Part shown: positions 47,660 through 56,572 of the stretch, in pieces
How the letters are laid out: the number at the start of each line of letters is the position of its first letter
How positions within the stretch are numbered: position 1 is the first letter of the stretch
Origin: Planctomycetaceae bacterium
GTDB lineage: Bacteria > Planctomycetota > Planctomycetia > Planctomycetales > Planctomycetaceae
Direction: 5' to 3'
Length of the DNA stretch: 64,000 bases
NCBI GenBank assembly: GCA_020850695.1
Contig: JADZEF010000110.1
Coordinates: 20,306-84,305, forward strand
Notes under the pieces: generated by a model
Seen by the model: the letters and a program-made list of their open reading frames with translations, nothing else
Databases searched by the model: none
Told to the model about the DNA's origin: nothing
Position numbers and translations under genes: made by a program

Positions 47660-48915
47660 ACTGCCTTTCGTCCCGCCAGAAGAGGCCATCGCTTCAGAGC
47701 TCAACGTTCACCCTCATCCTGATGGTGGCGTCTCTCGCCGGGTGCGACGCACTGCAGAAAACCAAGAGCGACAACCCCGTCTTTCCGCCCCCCCCGCCAC
47801 GCACCTCGCTGACGAACCAGGCGACGCTGGGGAAACTCTTTGGGAAGGGAAGGAAAGCGGGGGACGCGGGCGAAGCCAACGAAACGAAAACCGCCGATGC
47901 CGACCCTGAGAGCGACATCACCGTCGTGCGGGCGTCCGCGACCGAGATTCCGCAGGGGCCGAAGCTTGATGACAGCGAAGTCGTGGCGACCGTGAACGGC
48001 CAGCCGATCTTCGCGTCCGAAGTGCTCGACCGATATTCGGTCCAATTGACGATGGCCCAGAAGCAGGCGTCCGCCGAGGAATTCGCCCAGTTGCGGTCAA
48101 TGCTCCTCAAGCGCGATCTGCCAGGACACATCCAGCAGCGGATTCTTGTCCAGCATCTGAAAGCGAATCTGAAGCCCGAACAGGTGAAGATGCTTCAGTC
48201 GCACCTTGAAGGGGCGTTTGACGGCGAGATCGAGCGGCTGAAGAAGACGACCAAGGCGAACAGCCGCCAGGAACTCGATGAACAGCTCGCCAAGGACGGG
48301 ACGTCCGTCGAATCGCTGCGGACGGCGTTCCTCAACCAGAGGATGGCGTTCGAGTATCTCGGCGTCAAAGCGAAGTTCGACAAGAAGATCGGCCGCCGCG
48401 AACTCTTCGAGTATTACCAGGAGCACGAGGCCGACTACGCGTTCCCCGAAAAGGTGAAGTGGCAGCAGTTCATTGTCTATTTCAATAAGCACGGTGGCAA
48501 AGAAAAGTCTTACCGCACCGTGCAGAAGGCCCTCGACAAGCTGGAAGCTGGGGCCGAGTTCGCCGACGTCATCCGCAAGCATTCGGACGGCGCGAACAAG
48601 GAAAGCGGCGGAGCCTGGGACTGGATGCAGCGCGGCAGCCTCGATGACGAAGCGGTCGAGCAGGCCCTGTTCGAAATGCCCGTCGGCAAGGTGAGCGACG
48701 TCTTCGTCGGCAAGAGCGCCTATCAGATCGTCAAGGTGATCGACCGCAAGCCGGCCGGTAAGAAACCATTCGAAGAACTCCAGGATGAAATCCGCGCGAA
48801 GATGGAACAGGAGAACCGCAAGGCGGCCTCCCAGAAGTTCCTGGACGAGATTCGCGAAAAGGCTCTCGTCGTCTCGCCGTACGTCGACAATAAATCGCCG
48901 ACGGCATTGCAGTAG
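47587..48915 (+). CDS. Parvulin-type peptidyl-prolyl isomerase lipoprotein
   Basis: The 442-residue product has a hydrophobic stretch ending in a lipobox, LILMVASLAGC. A SurA-like N-terminal segment (VVATVNGQPIFASEVLDRY, about 133-151) and a PpiC/parvulin domain (about 288-388) follow; the latter contains ADVIRKHSDGANKESGGAWD and ALFEMPVGKVSDVF. Such proteins assist folding of outer-membrane or periplasmic proteins. The start is uncertain. The ATG at 47587 lies in the loop of an inverted repeat and gives an unusually long, basic n-region before the leader; a GTG inside the right arm of the repeat is an alternative. Either way the repeat seems to have been recruited into the 5-prime end of the gene. 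Confidence 0.8.
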   Translation: MARNKFCSSNSLPVFSVSPCLRGENCLSSRQKRPSLQSSTFTLILMVASLAGCDALQKTKSDNPVFPPPPPRTSLTNQATLGKLFGKGRKAGDAGEANETKTADADPESDITVVRASATEIPQGPKLDDSEVVATVNGQPIFASEVLDRYSVQLTMAQKQASAEEFAQLRSMLLKRDLPGHIQQRILVQHLKANLKPEQVKMLQSHLEGAFDGEIERLKKTTKANSRQELDEQLAKDGTSVESLRTAFLNQRMAFEYLGVKAKFDKKIGRRELFEYYQEHEADYAFPEKVKWQQFIVYFNKHGGKEKSYRTVQKALDKLEAGAEFADVIRKHSDGANKESGGAWDWMQRGSLDDEAVEQALFEMPVGKVSDVFVGKSAYQIVKVIDRKPAGKKPFEELQDEIRAKMEQENRKAASQKFLDEIREKALVVSPYVDNKSPTALQ

Positions 48916-49588
48916 AAGAAGTAGATAGTGGGCAGTTGGTAGTGGGTCGCAAGAAGGACTCACCTCGAGGCGAGCCCGATTGCAAAGAAAACGTGAAGAA
49001 CGAGCCCCTGGCTCAAACGGGAATTTGGTGAAATTGCGCCGACATTTCCGGAAATACCGCAAGTGCTGAAATGATTCCGTCGATTCTCTTGATACGGTCC
49101 GACCGTAGGGAATCTGTTTCAAGTCGAAGCTCCTGACGCCACGCCGCAAACTCCAGTTCACGTTCGCGACGTGGTGCCAGAAGCCTCTTCTGTCGATCTC
49201 CCGCCAGTAGTCCTGCCGTCGATTGGATAGGGCTCTCTCCCGATCCGGGCTTGACCCGTTTCGGCGGATTGCGATATCTAGCCGACTCCTCTCTCTCAGC
49301 GTCTCCGCTTTCTCCCCTCTCCGACTGTCGTCTACCACCGACCATCCGGGCTGTCCGGAGCAAGGTCCGTGTCGACCGTGGCGTTCCTGCCAGGGCGGCA
49401 CCGGTTCCGCGCAGGTTCGGGAACGCCAGCGTCCGTGCCGAAGGATCGTCACCGTGTCGCCTGAAAACGTGTCACCCGAAACTGTGCAGCCGGCCGTCTC
49501 GCCGGACACGAAGTCGCCCGCTGCCGGGCCCCCGAATCACCGTTCATCGCAAAGCCGCACTCGTCTCAGGGCTTACAAGGAGGTTCCT
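48916..49588. other. 673-base leader region of the secretin gene
   Basis: No gene is supported although open frames exist on both strands. Visible features are a GGGCAGTTGGTAGTGGG stretch just after the parvulin stop that looks like decayed repeat DNA, a 12-base palindrome ATTTCCGGAAAT (49044-49055) and a 13-base near-palindrome ACGGTCCGACCGT near 49093. The last two lie in a less GC-rich part and may belong to the secretin promoter. Confidence 0.5.
49577..49583 (+). promoter_or_regulatory. Strong ribosome binding site AAGGAGG deciding a GTG start
   Basis: AAGGAGG is placed 5 bases before GTG (49589) and 8 bases before TTG (49592), directly ahead of the signal-anchor sequence of the secretin. 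It fixes the start, although the frame is open for 120 codons further upstream. Confidence 0.8.
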
Positions 49589-52500
49589 GTGTTGGGCAAA
49601 GCTCTCGGATTCTTCGCCTGCGCGAGCCTGGTCGGCCTCTCCCTGTGGGTGGCCGGAGTGGGCGAGCGCCTGCCGTCGCTGGCGGCTGGAACTGCCTCGA
49701 CCGAGGACGAGGTTCCGGAAGCCAGCAAGCTCACCGCTCGCGAACTCTTCCGCCAGGGGCGGGACGAGTACATCCAGGGACGCTACTCGGAAGCGGCCGG
49801 AACGCTCGAAGCGGTCCGCAAGGCTCCCGGGGTGCTCAACATCCTCGAGAAGAGGGAACTGGAAAACCTCCTTCGCCAGGCCCGCATCGAAGCGAGCCGC
49901 CAGGCGAGGCGAGGGGCCCAGGCCAGCCTCCCGCACGACTCGGAGATGGAAGGGGACGACAGCCCCTTCGCCGAGCCGAAGCCGAAGGCTCGCGGCACCA
50001 AGGCCCGCTCGACGTCTCCCGCCAAGCGGGCGACCGTCCCGGCGAATGCGCCCGCGGCGAAGAAGCAGGCCGTCGCTCTCATGAACGAGGCGCATGACCT
50101 CATGGACGAAGGCCGCTGGGAAGAGGCTCGCGACAAGGTCGCGGAAGCCGCCGCCATTCCCTGCAAGTGGACTCTCCTGGAAGAAACTCCGACGCAACTC
50201 CTCACCCGGATCGAGCGCCACACCGGCTCGACTTTCATCGGCAAAGAGGCCAAGTCGCCCGTTCGCAAGCCGGAGTCCGACATCGAACTGACCGCCGGCG
50301 AGGAGTCGGAAGAGGGCTCGAACGTTCGTCCCGCCGCCGGGACGAAGACGGCGGGCGGCGCGAATGCCGCGAAGAAGGTGCAGTCGGCGAAACTTCTCAC
50401 GGAAGCCCGCAAGCTGGCCGCCAACGGCGACTACGCTGCGGCGAAGCAGCTCGTCCAGGAAGCGGAAGAGCTCAACGTCGCCTACATGGTGTTCGATGAT
50501 CGTCCCGAGTTGGCTCTGGCCGACATCACCCGCATGGAAGGGGCCGGCGCTCCGATCGCCGAGACCAAGCCTCGGGCGACCAAGGGCGCCGAAATGGATG
50601 AACCGCTGCCGCGTGCGAATGGACGCAGCAAGCACGACGCCCGCAAGAAGCAGGCGGCCGCTCTCATCGCCGAAGCCCGCCGCGACATTCAGGAAGGCCG
50701 GTTGGACGAAGCCCGTGAAAAGGCCGAAGTCGCCGAGTCGATGAACGTCGCCTACGAAGTCTTCGAAGACACTCCCGCCACCATCAATGCCCAGGTGGCC
50801 GCCCTCGAAAGCAAGAAATTCAACAACGTCGCATCGAACGATTCGAAGGAAGACGAAGGGGGTGTGGCCACCGCTTCCTCGAAGAACGCCAGGCGGCGTG
50901 TCCCCACCGAGCTGGAAGACCCGTTCGCCGTCAATGGCTCGGGCGAACCGGTGAATGCGGTGGCCGAGAACCTCGGCGCTGTCCGCACCAGCAAGACCTC
51001 GGCCCGCGAGAGCTACGACAAGGGCCTCGTCCTGCTGCGTTCTGGCAACCGCGAGGGGGCCTACCTGATGTTCGTCGCGGCTCACCGCTCGGGCGAGAAG
51101 CTCGATCCGGCCCGTCAGCAGCAGTTGCAGGACTTCCTGCGGGACCTGAATCCGGCGAAGGCCTCGAAGGGCGGCATCCGCCTGGCGAGCAAGACGAATG
51201 ACGAGGATCCGCTCATCGCCGAGACCGCCAAGGAACCGAAGAGCCTCGACATCGCCGAGCAGGCCCATCAGGTCCAGTTCGAACGGCTTCGCTCGGAGAC
51301 GCTCAATGCGATCTTCCGTGCGGAACGCTTGAAGGAGAAGAACCCGGACGCGGCCCTGGAGATCTTGGACCGTGCGATGGTCGGAGTCGAGTCGTCGGGG
51401 CTGGCCGACAAATCGGTCAAGCCGCTGCTGACTCAGCTCCAGCGCTCCCGCATGGCGGTGGAAGCCGCGAAGAAGACCCGCGAGCCGATCCTCGCGAACC
51501 AGCGGAACAACGACGAAACCAAGGCCATCATCGAGAACCAGGCCAAGACCGCCCTGCGGATTGACCAGGAGTTCGCGAACCTCGTCGAAGAGTACAACAA
51601 GCTCTACAAGGCCGAGCAGTACGCCGAGGCCGAAGTCCTCGCCAAGCGGGCGAAGGCTCTCCAGCCGGAGAACCCGGTCGCCGTGGTGATGGAAGAGAAG
51701 GCCCGGTTCGGCCGCCGGATCGCGAGCAACAACAAGCTCCGGTCGGACAAGGAAGAGTCGTTCTGGAAGCAGCTCGACGACGTCGAACAGTCGGCCATTG
51801 CCAAGGTGAACGACGCCCATCCGATGGACTTCGGCAATCCGAAGGACTGGAAAGACCTGACCGATCGCCGCCGCAAGTACAACCGCGCCGACAGCCGGAT
51901 CCGCGAGCCGGAAGAGGAACGGATCGAGAAGAGCCTCGGCCGTCCGATCACGCTCAACTTCGAGCGGACCCCGCTGAAGGAAGTCATCGCCCACATCTCG
52001 ACCGCCGCCGACATCAACGTCATGCTCGACTCGCTCGGGCTTGAGGAAGAAGGCGTCAGCACCGACACCCCGATCTCGATCAACGTCGAAGGCATCAAGC
52101 TGAAGAGCGCCCTCAACCTGCTCCTCGAGCCGCTCCGCCTCTCGTACACGATCGAGGACGAAGTCCTGAAGATCACCAGCCGCCTGAAGCAGCAGGGGAA
52201 ACTGGTCGTCACCACCTACCCGGTGGCCGACCTGGTCGTGCCGATCCCGAACTTTACGCCGACGTCGATCATCGCGGGAACCGGCACCGCCTCGCCCACG
52301 GGCTGGGGCGGCCCGGGAGCCCAGTTCAACGTCGGCGGCCGCGGTGCGGCCCAGTTCCAGGTGGCCGATCCGGCCGGTGCGCTCGGCGGAGTTCCGAACT
52401 GGAGCGGACCGCAGACCTCGGGCGCGGCCAACGTGACGGGTGCGTCGAACACGGCGACCGCCGACTTCGACGGACTCCAGCAGCTCATCGTCAGCACCGT

Positions 52501-53989
52501 CGAGCCCGATTCGTGGGATGAAGTGGGCGGGTCCGGCTCGGTCCGTCCGTTCGAAACCACGCTGTCGCTCGTCATCCGCCAGACGCAGAAGGTCCACGAG
52601 GAAATCGCCGACCTGCTGTCTCAGCTCCGCCGCCTGCAGGACCTGCAGGTGACGATCGAAGTCCGGTTCATCACCGTGTCGGATCGCTTCTTCGAGCGTA
52701 TCGGCGTCGACTTCGACTTCAACGTCCAGGACAACGTCGAAGGGGACACCACGGGCATGCCGGCCTTCGGCACGCCGATCCTTGGAACGTTCGCCGCCGC
52801 CTTCGTCCAGACGCAGACGACCACGCAGACGACCACGCAGACAACAACTCAGACAACCACTCAGACCACGACGCAAACGACCACTCAGGCAACGGCCCAG
52901 TCAGGAGCCACGAACGGTCTTCAGCCCAACCCGCTGACGATCATCCAGCGGCCCGCCCGCGACAACTGGCCGAAGAGCGGCACCATCGCCGGCGTCAACA
53001 CCGCCGACGGTCAGTTCACCCAGGATCTCGACGTCCAGTTCCGCCAGGGATCGTTCGACATCGGTGTCCCGAACTTCGGCGACTTCAATGCGAACGCGGG
53101 CGTCACGGTCGGTATGGCCATCCTGAGCGACATCGAAGCCTTCTTCTTCATCAATGCCGCCCAGGGTGACAAGCGGTCGAACCTCGTGTTCGCCCCGAAG
53201 GTGACGCTGTTCAACGGCCAGCAGGCCACGGTCGAAAACAACCGGTTGCGTCCGTTCGTGACCAGCCTGTCGCCCACGGTCGGATTCTTCTCCGTCGGGT
53301 TCCAGCCGATCATCAACGTCATTCCTGAAGGTGTGACGCTGACGGTGCAGGCGGTCATCTCGGCCGATCGCCGGTATGTGCGACTGACGGTCATCCCGCT
53401 GTTCAGCAGCATCGCCGACGTCTTCACATTCACCTTCCAGGGGGGCACCGGCCAGAACGGCCAGCAGGGCCTCGGCCAGCAGCAGCAGCAGACCGGCGTC
53501 AGCGGCCAGTCGCCGTTCGGCGGCGGCGGTCAGCAGGGTGGCGGCTCGTTCTTCAACGTGCCCGAAGAGGTGGGCTACTCGGGAGCCCTCGGCGGCGGTG
53601 GAGCGAACGCCCGGGAAATGTTGATGCGGGCGTTGACCTTGCAGGTCAACCAGACTCAGACTCAGACGCAGACTCAGAACCAGCAGCAGCAGGGCAACTT
53701 CCTGGGAACCCAGACGGTTCAGCAGCCCGTCGTCGACCGCGTCAGCGTCACGACCACGGTCAGCGTGCCGGACGGCGGAACGGTGCTCCTCGGCGGTGTG
53801 AAGCGGTTGCGGGAATCGCGGAACATGGCCGGCGTGCCGATCCTCAACAAGCTGCCGTACATCAGCCGGCTCTTTAAGAACTCCGGCGTCGGCCGCGAAA
53901 CAGAAAGCCTGCTCCTGATGGTGACGCCTCGCATCATCATCCAGGAAGAGGAAGAAGAACTCCTGGGCATTCCGACCACTGGAAACTGA
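49589..53989 (+). CDS. Secretin (GspD/PilQ superfamily) with long N-terminal repeat region
   Basis: The 1466-residue product starts with a signal sequence (FFACASLVGLSLWVAGVG). Helical repeats follow, three of them clearly alike (about 157-215, 264-318, 351-405; for example EAHDLMDEGRWEEARDKVAE, EARKLAANGDYAAAKQLVQE, EARRDIQEGRLDEAREKAEV). An STN-type domain lies at about 777-865 (PLKEVIAHISTAADINVMLD), then a Gln/Thr tract (about 1073-1100) and a C-terminal secretin domain with VPDGGTVLLGGV and GVPILNKLPYISRLF. Secretins form the outer-membrane ring of type II/IV systems. Gene context lacks other secretion genes. The start is set by a perfect AAGGAGG. A strong terminator follows. Confidence 0.9.
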   Translation: MLGKALGFFACASLVGLSLWVAGVGERLPSLAAGTASTEDEVPEASKLTARELFRQGRDEYIQGRYSEAAGTLEAVRKAPGVLNILEKRELENLLRQARIEASRQARRGAQASLPHDSEMEGDDSPFAEPKPKARGTKARSTSPAKRATVPANAPAAKKQAVALMNEAHDLMDEGRWEEARDKVAEAAAIPCKWTLLEETPTQLLTRIERHTGSTFIGKEAKSPVRKPESDIELTAGEESEEGSNVRPAAGTKTAGGANAAKKVQSAKLLTEARKLAANGDYAAAKQLVQEAEELNVAYMVFDDRPELALADITRMEGAGAPIAETKPRATKGAEMDEPLPRANGRSKHDARKKQAAALIAEARRDIQEGRLDEAREKAEVAESMNVAYEVFEDTPATINAQVAALESKKFNNVASNDSKEDEGGVATASSKNARRRVPTELEDPFAVNGSGEPVNAVAENLGAVRTSKTSARESYDKGLVLLRSGNREGAYLMFVAAHRSGEKLDPARQQQLQDFLRDLNPAKASKGGIRLASKTNDEDPLIAETAKEPKSLDIAEQAHQVQFERLRSETLNAIFRAERLKEKNPDAALEILDRAMVGVESSGLADKSVKPLLTQLQRSRMAVEAAKKTREPILANQRNNDETKAIIENQAKTALRIDQEFANLVEEYNKLYKAEQYAEAEVLAKRAKALQPENPVAVVMEEKARFGRRIASNNKLRSDKEESFWKQLDDVEQSAIAKVNDAHPMDFGNPKDWKDLTDRRRKYNRADSRIREPEEERIEKSLGRPITLNFERTPLKEVIAHISTAADINVMLDSLGLEEEGVSTDTPISINVEGIKLKSALNLLLEPLRLSYTIEDEVLKITSRLKQQGKLVVTTYPVADLVVPIPNFTPTSIIAGTGTASPTGWGGPGAQFNVGGRGAAQFQVADPAGALGGVPNWSGPQTSGAANVTGASNTATADFDGLQQLIVSTVEPDSWDEVGGSGSVRPFETTLSLVIRQTQKVHEEIADLLSQLRRLQDLQVTIEVRFITVSDRFFERIGVDFDFNVQDNVEGDTTGMPAFGTPILGTFAAAFVQTQTTTQTTTQTTTQTTTQTTTQTTTQATAQSGATNGLQPNPLTIIQRPARDNWPKSGTIAGVNTADGQFTQDLDVQFRQGSFDIGVPNFGDFNANAGVTVGMAILSDIEAFFFINAAQGDKRSNLVFAPKVTLFNGQQATVENNRLRPFVTSLSPTVGFFSVGFQPIINVIPEGVTLTVQAVISADRRYVRLTVIPLFSSIADVFTFTFQGGTGQNGQQGLGQQQQQTGVSGQSPFGGGGQQGGGSFFNVPEEVGYSGALGGGGANAREMLMRALTLQVNQTQTQTQTQNQQQQGNFLGTQTVQQPVVDRVSVTTTVSVPDGGTVLLGGVKRLRESRNMAGVPILNKLPYISRLFKNSGVGRETESLLLMVTPRIIIQEEEEELLGIPTTGN
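52808..52887 (+). repeat. In-frame minisatellite encoding a QTTT tract
   Basis: About seven copies of a 12-base unit CAGACGACCACG (with ACT/AAC variants) encode repeated Gln-Thr-Thr-Thr inside the secretin. A second, shorter Gln/Thr tract (NQTQTQTQTQNQQQQ) occurs near 53649-53693. Synonymous changes between copies show that it is not a very recent expansion. Confidence 0.75.
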
Positions 53990-54043
53990 TCGGCGTGCGG
54001 GGCGAAGTGCTCCGGCAAAGTGACACCAGCAATCTCAGGGTCT

Positions 54044-54088
54044 GGGCCGTCGCGAGGCGAAAGTCTCGCGGCGGCCCATTTTCATTTG
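54044..54088 (+). terminator. Terminator of the secretin gene
   Basis: A 13-base stem, GGGCCGTCGCGAG with CTCGCGGCGGCCC (one G-T pair) and a GCGAAAAGT-type loop, is followed by ATTTTCATTT. It lies 55 bases after the stop. Confidence 0.8.
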
Positions 54089-54101
54089 CCGACGGAAAAA
54101 A

Positions 54102-54304
54102 AGGCATTTGAACGCAAAGACGCAAAGGTCGCAGTGAAACGCAAAGGAAGCAACGGATTCGAAGCCAATTCTTCCGGCGGCGTGCTGAGAAGAGGAACTC
54201 GCTCCGACTCGTTGCAGGGCAGCACGGGAGCTTGGCCGGCATTACTTCGGTCAGGTTTTCTTTGCGTTTCTCTGCGACCTTTGCGTCTTTGCGTTGAGTT
54301 GCCT
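54102..54304. repeat. Inverted repeat of the AACGCAAAGACGCAAAGG type
   Basis: The left arm (about 54102-54146, core AACGCAAAGACGCAAAGGTC then GCAGTGAAACGCAAAG) is mirrored by the right arm (about 54260-54304) with some 40 of 45 positions matching. The centre is 113 bases and includes no coding sequence. A decayed relative lies at 19855-20005. The arm is itself an iterated ACGCAAAG unit. Confidence 0.75.
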
Positions 54305-54326
54305 CAGGCGGCTGCGAAATGACGAA

Positions 54327-54367
54327 AAGAACGGCGGGGTGCGTTGACCGCGCCCCGCCGTTCTTTC
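54327..54367. terminator. Perfect bidirectional terminator
   Basis: AAAGAACGGCGGGG (54327-54340) and CCCCGCCGTTCTTT (54354-54367) are exact reverse complements around a 13-base loop. Read either way it gives a GC stem followed by a T-rich tail. It lies 48 bases beyond the end of the minus-strand repeat-protein gene and also guards the secretin side. Confidence 0.85.
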
Positions 54368-54414
54368 ATCACTTCTCAGCCCGCTCGTCTTCGACTCATC
54401 ACCACTCAGTCACC

Positions 54415-55761
54415 TCACTTCGACAACGCTTCGGCCGCGTCGCTCGGCTCCGGAACCGGGCGGTCATTCACCGCCGAGTCGGTCGCCGGGAGCTTCGCCG
54501 CCGTCGGAGCCCGCCCCGCGTCGTTCGTTCCAAGCCGCGTCGAACGCTGCTCGAGAATGATGCGGGCCGCCTCGCGAATCTCAGACTCGTTCAACCGCCG
54601 CAGGTTCGACAGCTCGCTGAGCGGCTCCAGCAGTCGGATCACCCGGCCCAGGTTCGTCTCCAGCAGCACGATTTCCATCAACCCCTTGCGGATCCCTTCG
54701 AGCGTCTTCATCTGCTCTTTCATCTCGACGCTGAAGTCGGTCAGCAGTTCGAGCGTCTGCACCGCATCGACCAGTTCCGCACTGCGTCCGGCGAGACGCG
54801 ACCCGATGTCGAGCAGCGTGCCGAGATTCTGCTGGGCGGTCACGATCGACTCGCTGCCGGTCGCCAGCTGGTTGCGGATCCGGAGGAGCTCGTCGAGGCT
54901 CGTCTTGGCGGCTTCGACCTCCATCCCCTCGGCGATCACCGTCTTCTTCAGCTGCGAGAGGCGGCCGAAGGCGTCATCGGCCTCGCTTGTGGTCACATCT
55001 TCGGCGAGGATCCGGCCCTGGAGCCCGATCAGTTCCGAGAGGACATTCGCGGCGGCCTCGGCCGGCTGCTTCTGAGCAATCACCCGCTGCTGAAGGCTCT
55101 CGACGCGGTCGGCGGCGAGCTCGGCCTGGGCGGCGACTTCCGCCTGCCCGATCACCCGCTTCTGCAGCGAGGCGATGCGGTCCAGCGATTCATCCGAGCT
55201 GCGGGTCGACATCCCCTGGTCGATCAGGCGGGCTTCGACCGAGATCATGTCCCCCAGAACCAGCGAGGCTGTTTCGCTGGGTTCCTTTCGCTCGATGATC
55301 TGTTCCTGCATCGCGATGATGTCATCGAGGATGCGGGCCGCGTCAACCGACTGGTCATGCTGCGCCAGCACCTGCTTCTGAAGCTGGGCCAGGGCCTTCA
55401 AACCCGAAACCGCTTCGGCGGTCCGCTCCGATTCCTGCTGCAGGTCGGACCGGAGCTGGGCGATCTCCAGCAGGGCGGTCCGCGACGCGTCGAGTTGAGA
55501 TTGCTGAATCTTCAGCCCGGCCAGCAAGTTATTCGTTTTCCACGCCTGATCGCGGACCCCCACCAGCAGCTCGAGGTCCCCTTCGATCGACACCAGATTC
55601 TGCCGCACGCCGTCCAGCTGGCGCTTCATCGGATTCACAATGATGATCTGCATTCCGAGGAAGCCGACCATCACGCCTGCGAGCAACAGGGCCCATCCCT
55701 GACGCCGTGTTTCGGCGAACGGCTTGTCCACTTCAATGCGATCGGGGTCGGGAGCGTTCAC
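54415..55761 (-). CDS. Membrane-anchored protein of twelve tandem 24-residue repeats
   Basis: The 448-residue product starts at a GTG with AAGGAG 9 bases upstream. It has one membrane helix (about 22-43, WALLLAGVMVGFLGMQIII). Residues 77-364 can be cut without gaps into twelve units of exactly 24 residues with the pattern xxLQxxVIAx(7)AxxxLxxL. Examples are ASLQKRVIGQAEVAAQAELA, ESLQQRVIAQKQPAEAAANV and AQLQKQVLAQHDQSVDAARI (first 20 residues of each). The tail is Pro/Ala-rich. The pattern suggests a long helical rod on the far side of the membrane. I do not recognise the family. It is convergent with the secretin gene and shares its terminator region, so a role in the cell envelope is a guess. 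Confidence 0.82.
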   Translation of the reverse strand: MNAPDPDRIEVDKPFAETRRQGWALLLAGVMVGFLGMQIIIVNPMKRQLDGVRQNLVSIEGDLELLVGVRDQAWKTNNLLAGLKIQQSQLDASRTALLEIAQLRSDLQQESERTAEAVSGLKALAQLQKQVLAQHDQSVDAARILDDIIAMQEQIIERKEPSETASLVLGDMISVEARLIDQGMSTRSSDESLDRIASLQKRVIGQAEVAAQAELAADRVESLQQRVIAQKQPAEAAANVLSELIGLQGRILAEDVTTSEADDAFGRLSQLKKTVIAEGMEVEAAKTSLDELLRIRNQLATGSESIVTAQQNLGTLLDIGSRLAGRSAELVDAVQTLELLTDFSVEMKEQMKTLEGIRKGLMEIVLLETNLGRVIRLLEPLSELSNLRRLNESEIREAARIILEQRSTRLGTNDAGRAPTAAKLPATDSAVNDRPVPEPSDAAEALSK

Positions 55762-56572
55762 GGCTTGATTCTCCTTGCGGGGCGGGACAATGTGCGGCGG
55801 AGCGCGGGGTTTCCAATGCCGGATGACGATGTCGAATGAAAGCCAGTCACCTGCGAAACATCGTTGTCTCAACGTGTGCGTTGTCTTCGTGCAAAGGTGT
55901 CAGCCCGGCGCAGCGAAGGACGCTGCGGTCGCCAGGCCTGGCCGTCCCGACGTCTGCCGCTCCCGGGGGACCGGGGGAGACAGCCAGTCGGCGCATCGGG
56001 ACGGCCCTCGTCCCCAGGGACAGAACCGCCGGCTGCCGTCACCCCTGCGGCGGCTGCGGTCCTGTCCAAGATGTCTTCTGTGCGGGATCGGGCCGCACCG
56101 GCCCGGCCGCGCGGATCCACGGCGTCTCACCCGCCGCATCGATCCCTTCCTGGCCGCCTCCCGCGAGGATGTACCGCGAGAGTCCGGGTCGACCAGCCGG
56201 CCGGAACAACATCCCGCCGCGGCGTCCAACCCGAGTGGCTGCTGACGCGGCCACGACCTCAAACTCAACGTCAACTTCGTGTATTGCCTGCCCTACCTTT
56301 ATCGCCTGATCGGCGCGGAGAGTTGTGGCAAACGGATGACGATCGGGCAAAGGCAAGGGGGTGGGGAGAAATTTTCCGCGGATGCCGAATGCCCGGTGAT
56401 GACTGTGAGGGCGCGTGGGAAAGTCACTTGGACCGGTCGGAATTCATTCAGCCCGGGAAATCAGCGTCTTTCGATCCCCACCAGAGATCGCGAGCGCGGA
56501 GAGGGGCTGCGGCGGCTCCCCAGGAGCGGCGTGTCCTCCCTGGCAATGTCCTTCGGCGGAGCGATACGAGAA
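55762..56572. other. 811-base region without a supported gene
   Basis: Both strands carry overlapping open frames of 80-160 codons, none with a recognisable domain, clear ribosome binding site or signal sequence. The amino-acid make-up (Arg, Pro, Gly, Ala) is what random GC-rich DNA gives. The promoter of the repeat-protein gene should lie near 55770-55900. Nothing else stands out. Confidence 0.5.

Larger units (their letters stand above)
53990..54414. other. 425-base convergent intergenic region
   Basis: The region between the secretin and the convergent repeat-protein gene holds no gene. It is filled by a secretin terminator (54044-54088), a large inverted repeat (54102-54304) and a perfect bidirectional terminator (54327-54367). 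Confidence 0.7.

Noticed and set aside
48097..52876. Minus-strand open frames of 470 and 1110 codons
   Set aside because: They are antisense shadows of the parvulin and secretin genes. The sense products have signal sequences and conserved domains; the antisense products do not.
52808..52887. Tandem repeats as a CRISPR array
   Set aside because: The units are 12 bases without spacers and lie in frame inside the secretin.
55836..56356. Open frames of 105-157 codons on both strands
   Set aside because: There is no ribosome binding site, signal sequence or domain, and the amino-acid make-up is typical of non-coding GC-rich DNA.
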